Source: Symbiodinium natans
Taxonomy: Eukaryota > Sar > Dinophyceae > Suessiales > Symbiodiniaceae
Direction of reading: 5' to 3'
Assembly: GCA_905221605.1 (NCBI GenBank)
Contig: CAJNDS010002244.1
Span: forward strand, 384,501-448,500
DNA: 64,000 bases
Shown piece after piece: positions 41,101 through 50,100 of this stretch (positions are counted from its first letter, which is position 1; every line of letters starts with the position of its first letter). The translations under genes and the position numbers were made by a program. The notes beneath the pieces were generated by a model. It worked only from the letters and a program-made list of their open reading frames with translations, searched no databases and had not been told where the DNA came from.

Positions 41101-44100
41101 GCCGGGCATTCGAAGGCCACCGATGAGGAAGAAGTTGACATTCTGCCAGCGCTGAAGCAGAATGGCTCTCGAGGTCTGGGTGATGCTTGGACCCGAGGGT
41201 TAGGGGGTAGGGCTTAGGGTTTCGGGTTCAGGGCTTAGGGCTTAGGGCCTAGGGCTTAGGGCTTAGGGTTTAGGGTTTAGGGTTTGTGGGCTTGGGTTCA
41301 GGGTTTGGGGTTTAGTTCTTCAAGCGCGGAACTGGTTCCGTAGCTGGTACACAGACACATGTGTCTTGCCGACTAGCTCGCTCACACCCAACCCAGAAGA
41401 CCATAAGCGGCCACACGCCAGATGCAGCAAGACATAGCAAGACCCCAAACCCTAAACCCCGAACCCCAAACCCCAAACCCTAAACCCTAAACCCTAAACC
41501 CTACTGAGGACGTTGAAGACGCGGAAGCTCCAACTCCCTCTTCCATGGGCTGGACCAGGGCCACGACCTCCCAGGATCCCGATGTCATCCGACCTGGGGA
41601 TGCAACCTCCCTGCGTTTAGGGTTTAGGGTTTAGGGTTTAGGGTTTAGGGTTTAGGGTTTAGGGTTTAGGGTTAGGGTTTAGGGTTGAGGGTTGAGGGTT
41701 GAGGGTTTAGGGTTTAGGGTTTAGGGTTTAGGGTTAGGGTTTAGGGTTTAGGGTTTAGGGTTTAGGGTTTAGGGTTTAGGGTTTAGGGCGGTGCGGGCCT
41801 CAGTGGGTTGTGGGTTTGAGGGGACTCCGGACAGGCTTCAGAGGTCCGTGTTAAAACAAGGGTTTAGGGTTTAGGGTTTAGGGTTTAGGGTTTAGGGTTT
41901 GGGGCCACAGGGTTGAGGGTGTAGGGGCCCCTAAGCCACTTAACTAAGGGATCTCCCTTACCAAGCATCTACGGATTCCTTACCATGGTTTTCGGTGTAT
42001 TCCTTAATTGATGGGCATGGGGCTCTTTGTAGGCTTTGCTTGGTCATGGTCGCTGGAAAGGAATGTGAGAGAGCGGAAGCGAGAATTAGGGTTAGGGTTT
42101 GTAGGGTTTTGGAGAGGGAGGGTTCATTAAAAGACAGCCCAGATTTGCGAACGTTTGTTGGGGTCAGGGCGTCACAAGCAGGTAGCTTCGAAACTGCATC
42201 TGAGGAAGTCTTTCTGCGCGCGCACACTGGCTACTTTCTGGATGTCGAAGCGGATCGGGTCCAAGCCCGATGGGAAGACATGGGGACGCCTGGAGGATTG
42301 GGCAGGTTTATCGATGTGCTTCTCTGCTTCCCTAACCCTAAACCCCCAAACCCTGAAATTGAGCCTGCGCAGTGCAGGTCACCCGGAAACCTTAAAGACA
42401 TAAATCCAGATAAAACCCAGATGATACTTGGCTTCACCGGTAGTTACTCAGTAGGGTTACAAGTACCGTCCATAGGCTTGAAAGTTACTTCTCACCCTAT
42501 ACCCTAAACCCTAAACTAAACCCTAAACCCTAAACCCTAAACCCTAAACCCTAAACCCCAAACCCTAAACCCTAAACCCTAACCGCCCTACTTGTAGCTG
42601 CCCAAACGAACCTCCAAGTACGGATCTCAGGGTGTGGCAGAGCCTGGTCATCGAGAAGAGCCCGCTTGTTGTCGAGACCACAGACCCAATGCAGCTGCAT
42701 GGTTTTGCTACTACTTGGGGGGGGAAGTGGGGGGGAAGTGGGGGGGCTTAAGAACCCTAAACCCCTAACTAAGCCCGATCCCAAACCCTGAACCCTAAAC
42801 CCCTAAACCCCTACGCCCTACGCCAAATGCTAAGCTTGCCGGCTTGGGTCTACCTTTCCTTGAGCTTTCGGATGGCCGTTTCACGTGGAGAGCAACACCT
42901 GAGAAGTAGACTGGAGCCCTGCAAACTGCAAAGCCCCGACGCCTTGAAGCTAAGGCATCCCTGGGCCTGATAAGCAGGGCCGGGGTTGGTGGGCCAGAGG
43001 CAAGTACACCTCGGAACAAGATTTAGGGCTTTGGCGCTGTCCGTTTCCCATGGAGGGCCCAAATGCCCCCCCTTTTGGCTTAGGAAGTATGCCAAGATGG
43101 CTTGAACCGAATAGAGGGGGGGGTCCTTATTCTGACACGTTGCTTCTTTCCGGGATTTTGTGGGCTCTTTGGGCCCCCATCATGCCCAAAACCCTAAACC
43201 CTAAACCCCTAAACCCTAAACTGTTAAACCCGAAACGCTAAACCCTAAACGCTAAACCCTACGCCCAAAACACTAAACCCTATACCAAGTTCTCACAAGG
43301 TTTCAAGCCGGTGACTTGGCCTTCTTCCGATGCCACACAGGCTGCTACCTGGACGTCCAGGACTCATGGGGGTTTGGGGTTTAGGGTTTAGGAGTTAGGG
43401 TTCGGGCGCTGTCGAGGTTTATGTGGACTTGAGGGTTGAATTAGGGTTTTCGGGCGTTGAGTTCCACGGCTCTGAACGAAGGCTCTGCTGACAGACCTTG
43501 TTCCTTTGTCCTTCAACTTCACTATCGAGCCGGCCTTGGTGCATTGTTCTCGCCCTGGTCTCGCTGGATTTTGACCTTCAGTTTTTAACCCACAGCTGCA
43601 AGTGGTTCAGGAGCTCGAGCATGCTTTCTCAGGCCAGAGGCTGGTAAACCCCATACGGATCATGGATGCTAAACAGCTGATCCCGAACTTGCCGCGCCAC
43701 GAGGCTACAAGCGTTGACCCTGCGCCATAAACGGATTTAAGCCTCAACCCCGCATCCCAAGTCCCCCAAATCCCGAAGCTTGCATGTCCTACTTCAGATG
43801 CGAAAGATCAAGGGCATTGTCAGCTGGGTAGTTTTCGGCAGGCATTCCATTCGCCGCCATGGAAGGGTTGTCGAGTTTAGCACTTTTCGATGGGAGGCAT
43901 TGGGCGGGGAGGTGAAGTTACGTCGAAGCATTCAGAGGGGAGGACGCTTCTGCGTGCAGACAGCAACTCGAGGTAAAAGTTTGTTCTCGGAAATCCGTGT
44001 TGCCAAAACCCGACTTGTTTAAATTTCTGCAAAAACGTTCCACGGTGGCGGAAGGAACACCTGCCTCGATTTACCCATATGCCCCCCTTCTTCCGAAGCC

Positions 44101-47100
44101 TGACATAAGGTACCTTGCCTGGGGAAGTCCCCCTCTCCTGAAGCTGTCTTTAGCAGGAGGAGGGCAGCCCGGTACAGGCCCGATGGCAGGACCTGGGGGC
44201 ATCTTGTCCACATTTCAAGTTTCAGGTTCGGGCTGCGCGTGTGTGGGGTTTAGGGCTTCGGGTTTAGGGTTGGGGCTTAGGGCGCATGTCCTTGGATCCC
44301 AAAGCAACCTCTCAAAAGTGTTTTCATGACCCCCCCAGAGTCCCGATCACAAAGTTTGGGGTCCAGTTAAGCCCAAGGTCCGCACCCTTAGCTTTCCCCC
44401 CACAGCATGAACCCTAAGCTCCCCGCCCGCAGTATTACCTGGTAGTAGAGTAGGTAACATTTAACCTTTTTGGGGTAGTATAATCCCCTTATCCCAAAGG
44501 TTAACCTTGAATTCCCCCAGGTTACGGACAACTAAGATTAACCCCCTGGAATTATGCCCTAAGCTCCCAACCCTAATAAAAACAAAACCCTGTGACATGT
44601 GTCAGCTTAGGTTTGGCAAGGTTTGGAAGTGGCAACCAAGCACGCAGGGCCCCTCAAGGACATGCTGCTTAGATCTTTTGTGGCCATGGTTGGTTAGCGA
44701 CCCCCCCCCCCCCCAACTCCCCACTCCCCCGAACTTCAGTAGCCTACTTAAAGCCCTGCACCTACAATCCTATACCCGAGGCCCGGCCCAAACCCTTCAT
44801 CTCGGTGAGACGCAACACCGTTCGCGGCACCGTGTGGTATGTGGTGCTATACCTGAGTCCCTGTCATACGCTGAGGCCCTGTGCTACTGTGTCAAGAGAT
44901 TCTGGAGATCCTCCTTAGTAGTCCCTGACTTGACAGGGCGCAGTGACTTGTTTCAATCATCCCGAAATTGTTACCCTAAACCCTAAATCCTGAACCCTGT
45001 GGTGTGGCTGGTCCGCTTGGCGGGTGGCAAAAAATCTCGGTGGGTGTCACGGCTGTTGGTCGAGATGCGACGCAATTGTCCCCTTTGAAACAGGCCTTAG
45101 GACCTTAGGAGTCAGGAAATAGAGAAATGGCTAGTCTTATCTCTGAAAAGCCAAAACGTTTTGAAATTATGGTTTCTAGTCAGGTTCGACGAGGAGTACG
45201 GGTAGGAAGATCGCAGGTTGGCGACACCCTCTTCCTGAAGACCCACACCGGCATGTACGTGGATGTCCAAGGCCTGATGCAGGGACAAGCGCCCAGATGG
45301 CTATGCAAAACTGCAGAAAAAACTAGTAACACCTTGTTTTTTTGAAGAGCTCTTGCTAGTCTCCAGTCGAACGATACTAGTAGGGCTTGGAGTGGGCAGG
45401 ACGTTTGACATTCTGCTTGCAGTTAGGGGGTCCTGCCTATATGGGCATTTCCCAAACTGGGGGTACCCCGTTTATACCCCGAATAGAAGAAAAGCCCCTT
45501 ACGAGGACCCCAAAAAGCTGCTATCTTAACCTTCTTCGCCATGCGTCTTGGGGCATTCGGCCTCAGGGTTTGGGGTTTAGGGTTTAATGGACCCCCATCC
45601 CGCGCAATATGGTTCGCACAGCTACGCAGCTACGCGGGAGCGACGAAACAGCCAGAATAATCTGAAGGAAGAGACAGATATTTTTAACCTTCTCTAGCAG
45701 TGAGCTGGTTGCTAAGGAGTTCGTGGCACCGCGTGAGAGATACTATATTCTGTCTTGATACGATATTATGTCTTTCTACTCGGCATTATGTAGGGTTCCT
45801 CATTCTCGCATTCCCTACTAAGAAGTATCCCTTGAAGCATCCCGTGGTCGAGGAGGTTCCGTGCAAGCCCGATGGGCGGATGAGGGTGATTGGCAAGCCC
45901 TCACCATCGAACGCTGACCGGCACTGGGTTTGACCACAGGGCTTCGGGATCTAGCGATTGCAGACTCATAGGCTGTTTCGGGCGTTTCTTCATCTAAGGG
46001 TAGTTCCCTTACCTTCTTTAAAGGGTTCTGATGTATGGGCCCTTGGGTGGTGTAGGGTATAGAAGGGGTATGTAAGGGGGTCGCTGTTTCAAGGACCATA
46101 GTACCCATCCGAAGACTTAAGGGCCCGTTGCAGCAACTTAGGCTTCGGATCGAGCTCACTGAAAGGTGCCCTCGGGTTTAGGGTTTAGGGTATAGGGTAT
46201 AGGGTTTAGGGTTTAGGGTTCAGGGTTTGGGGTTTAGGGTTTAAGGGGTTCTTTGGAGGGTTGACTGCCCATACTGCAGGGAACTTCTGCCCAAGGCTTC
46301 CACAAAGCGTTCCGCAACATGAGATCCACTGCAATTCAACTAGTGGGCTTGCCTTTCAGCAAACGGACGCTGAAGAAGTCTTCGATGCTTTGGTGCATGG
46401 CAAGTTCAGACGACTTCCTGGATCTAGCAGGAAGTAGTTTGTCAGAGTAGTCAGGACCGGTTTGGACCCAAGCTCCCCACTGCGTAACCTAAACTCCCAG
46501 TGCCGGCCCGGCGAGAGTTAGAGAGGTTGCTTAGTGCGAGCGGCGACTATGTGCATCCTTCATGGTCGGCATGTGCTGGCGAAGATCACGATACCTCAAG
46601 CTACTTGCAATGCAGATGCACATCAGCCGCAGTAGGAGGGCGCGAAACACACTGAGTGTATAGTTGCAGCTGCGCAGCGTAAAACAAGTGTGCGGTGATT
46701 GTGCTGCGGTCTGGGTTCGGTTATGATTCGTTGAGCTTACAGGAGTGAACAGAAACAGGATCAGTCCCAGCACTTGCACCCCCCTGTACACAACCGTGCT
46801 CGTATGTGATGCCACAGCTTGTGGGTGAAGCACGTCTTCAAATTAGGTTCCGGGTTCATGCGCTGGTTTAGTGCTTAACGGAAACCTCAGCCGAGGTCTT
46901 TGTTTCATCTGTCATAAAGTCGGTTCACTGCCCCCAGATGTCCCAAGCGCTGAAACCCGAGGATCTCAGAATGTGTAAGGCTCTGTTGAAAGTTCCGAGA
47001 TGCTGAAGCTTGCTGGTGCAACTCTGGTTGGGGCTGTGAAATCTTGCGTGAGACCTGGGCAGGCAAAACCAAGGGCGTCGCCAAGGGCGCTGCCAAGGGT

Positions 47101-50100
47101 GCTGCATTGGGCGCTGCAAAGGGGGCCGCCAAGGGTGCCGCCCTAGCAGAAGCCTTGGGCATCCCGTCCGCCAAGGGCGCCGCCAAGGGCGCCGCCAAGG
47201 GCGCAGCCAAGGGCGCAGCCAAGGGGGCTGCCAAGGGCGCCGCCAAGGGGGCCGCCAAGGGCGCTGCCAAGGGTGCCAAGGGGACTGCCAAGTCCAAGGG
47301 CAAGGGCGCCAAGGACAAAGATGAGGAGGCCAGTCCGGGAGGGGGTTAGGGTCTGGAGGCTTGAGCCACAGACTACGGCGAGCAAGATATTTGTAGGGCG
47401 GCAATGTTGCAGGGCTCATTGACCACCATGAAAGGTTTGAAAATATGTTTTCAACTTCAAACCCCAGTCGACGCTGCAGTATCCCGAGCCAGCAGCCAAC
47501 CCCTACAAATATTGAACTGCCGCATGTGGACGTGGATCATACCCACAGGCCTGATATTCCAGACCGAAGCCGGACTGGGCAAGCTCCTGCAAATCTAAAG
47601 TCGAAAGCAATCAGGGGGTGCAGCGGTGCAGCTTCCTGTGTGGATCTTCTGGGGTCGATGCTTTATGAACATGTTGTTGTAGCGGTCGTCAGTTCCGATC
47701 CCTCACTGGCTGAACTGCTGCACAGGAGATGGAGCCACCTCCAGGAATTCCCAGGCTGCCCAGCGGCAGCTTGTGTGGTTGTGGGGTCACGGTCTGGGCC
47801 AAACTTGTTTGACGAGCGGTTCAGGGTTGAGGGTTAGGGTGAGGGCACGAAGAAGTCTGACTTAGCTTTTCTAAATCGTATCCTAGGCGGAGTCAGCCTG
47901 GCCGATGTGGGTGTAACGGCCCCTTGCAGCCCAACCTTTGGGGCCAAACTGATCCCTGAAGGGTTTCATGTGCAGTGTGGGCTTCAACAGGTTTTTCATA
48001 GATGGGGTTAGAATCGTTTCGGGCATAGAGTTCCAACTCAGTTTCAGGGTTGATGTAGTCCCGCAAGGTGTTTAGGGTTTAGGGTTTAGGGGGTGCCCAA
48101 GGTACAGTATGCGCCGAGGTCGGCCTTCCTCCATTGAAGCTACTCAACAGAGCCCAAACCTACTCCTGCGCGGGTTCTTCTTATAAATCCTTTCACAGGC
48201 GCATTTGGCAACCTACAATCAAGGCAGGTTTCGGGCTCTCACGGTAAACCCTGAAACCCTCAAAGCCCCAAACGCGGAACACTGGAGGAAGGGAATGCAG
48301 TGGACAGCCTCGCCCGGCGCGCAGGGTGCCACGGCCGGAAGTGAAGTTGGGATTTTCAGGGTTGACTGGGAGGCTCATGTGTAGGTAGAAATCTGGTCAC
48401 TATACTTCTAAGCCCTACTTTGGGCGCTGATAACCAGAGCTATAACGACTCACGAACCTCTAAGTAGGGCTTTGTGTGGCATCACATGAAGGCTGCAGGA
48501 GCAAGGCAGCTCAGCGAGAACAACCGATCTCCTCTTGTGAACCCTTGCGACCCTAAACCCTAAACCCTAAACCCTAAACTCCCACGTCTCTGTGCCGGGC
48601 TATTCCATTTCGACGATGCAAAAGGGTTTCAGAGACTGCCCTCTTGCAACGCAAGACGAGACAAAGAGTCTCTGAATCCCTGAGCCTCTGAACCCTAAAC
48701 CCTAAACCCTAAACCCTAAACCCTAAACCCTAAACCCTAAACCCTGCAGCGCAACGGATCAGCCCTCTTGAGCCGGCCCCCGGGCCTGACAACATCGAAC
48801 ACAGTGAGGGTGAACCCTTGTCATAGATTGGCAGTTTCCCTTAAAATCAGAGTAGGTATCCTTTAACCTTTTTGGGGTAGTATAATCCCCTTATAATCCT
48901 AGTAGTAGATAGTAGGTATCCTTTAACCTTTTTGGGGTAGTATAATCCCCTTAGAATCCCAAAGGTTAACCTTGAATTCCCCCAGGTTACTGGACAACTA
49001 AGTTTCCCTTAAAATCGGAGTAGGGGATTCTGCCATGAAGTCCTGTGCACCCGAGGCGCAAGCTTCCTGCTTCTTAGCTGCATGGACCAGGGACCTTCGA
49101 GGGGGTGAAGGCTTGCAACTTTGATCGAAGAGCTTGAACCCTAAACCCTAAACCCTAAACCCTAAACCCTTGAGTCCTGACTGTAGGGTTCATTTGAACA
49201 TGATTGAGCCTCTGTGCTTAAGACTCGGGGTTGTTGAGAGTGTTGGGCCCAGCCCAATTCTGCACTGGCACCGAGGTGAAAGGATCCGCGCTGGGAGCTT
49301 AGATGCCATGGCTTTCCAGTTCTTCAGGCGAAAATAAGAACATTTCCTCCTCGTAGAAGCCTCTAAGGGGTTTTTTTGACCATACCCCACTTCCCTTTTG
49401 GAAACGAATGAGATGGGGGTGTTGTGTAGGGTGCAGGGTTGTCTTGATGATCTTCCGGCGGTTTCCGTTCAACAGGATAGAGTTGCGGTTGCAACGGTTC
49501 TTCACGACATCCAGCTGCTCCCATTTTCAAAGTCCTAAGTGCTCAGACGGATTTCAATTGCAGCAGTGGGCCCCTACTTTTGACTGCAGCCCACTTGCGT
49601 CCAGATCCTTGTGCCTACTGAAGACTTAACTCTGCGAAGGCCTTTAGTATCATGTTCCTACTCTATTCTTGGGGTTCCCATATGGTTTCGCGCCGCCCTC
49701 AGAAGTAGGACATCTACTGTGTCTTGGGGTTCCGCTTGGGGTTGAAGTTAGGATCCTTTTATTGGGTATGGTTTGGGTCTCGAGTTCTTGTGACATCCGG
49801 GGGGTCCAGGGTGGAGAAGCGCCACTGGGGAGCGGTTTTTTGAAATCTACATTCCCAGAGAGCCCAGACCCCTTACTTAAAGGACTGTACCTAAACTAGG
49901 TCACACGCGCGCGAGGCGCCTTGCTACTTTCAAGGGTGTGAATATGCTTATGTCCTAGCTTTTTGTACGATTTTAGGAAAATTTCAGATTGTTTACAAGA
50001 GCCAAAACTATTCATTTTTGTTGATACATCAGTTGGTTTTCAACAGAAGGTGTCTTTTTCGAGCTGAGGTTTCTTCTCTCTTAGACACTGCGAACCCGAA

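Noticed and set aside
46905-47419. Pro/Ala-rich minus-strand ORFs of 137-164 codons
   Set aside because: They are shadows of the KGAA repeat exon on the + strand; the plus frame continues into phase-compatible splice sites.
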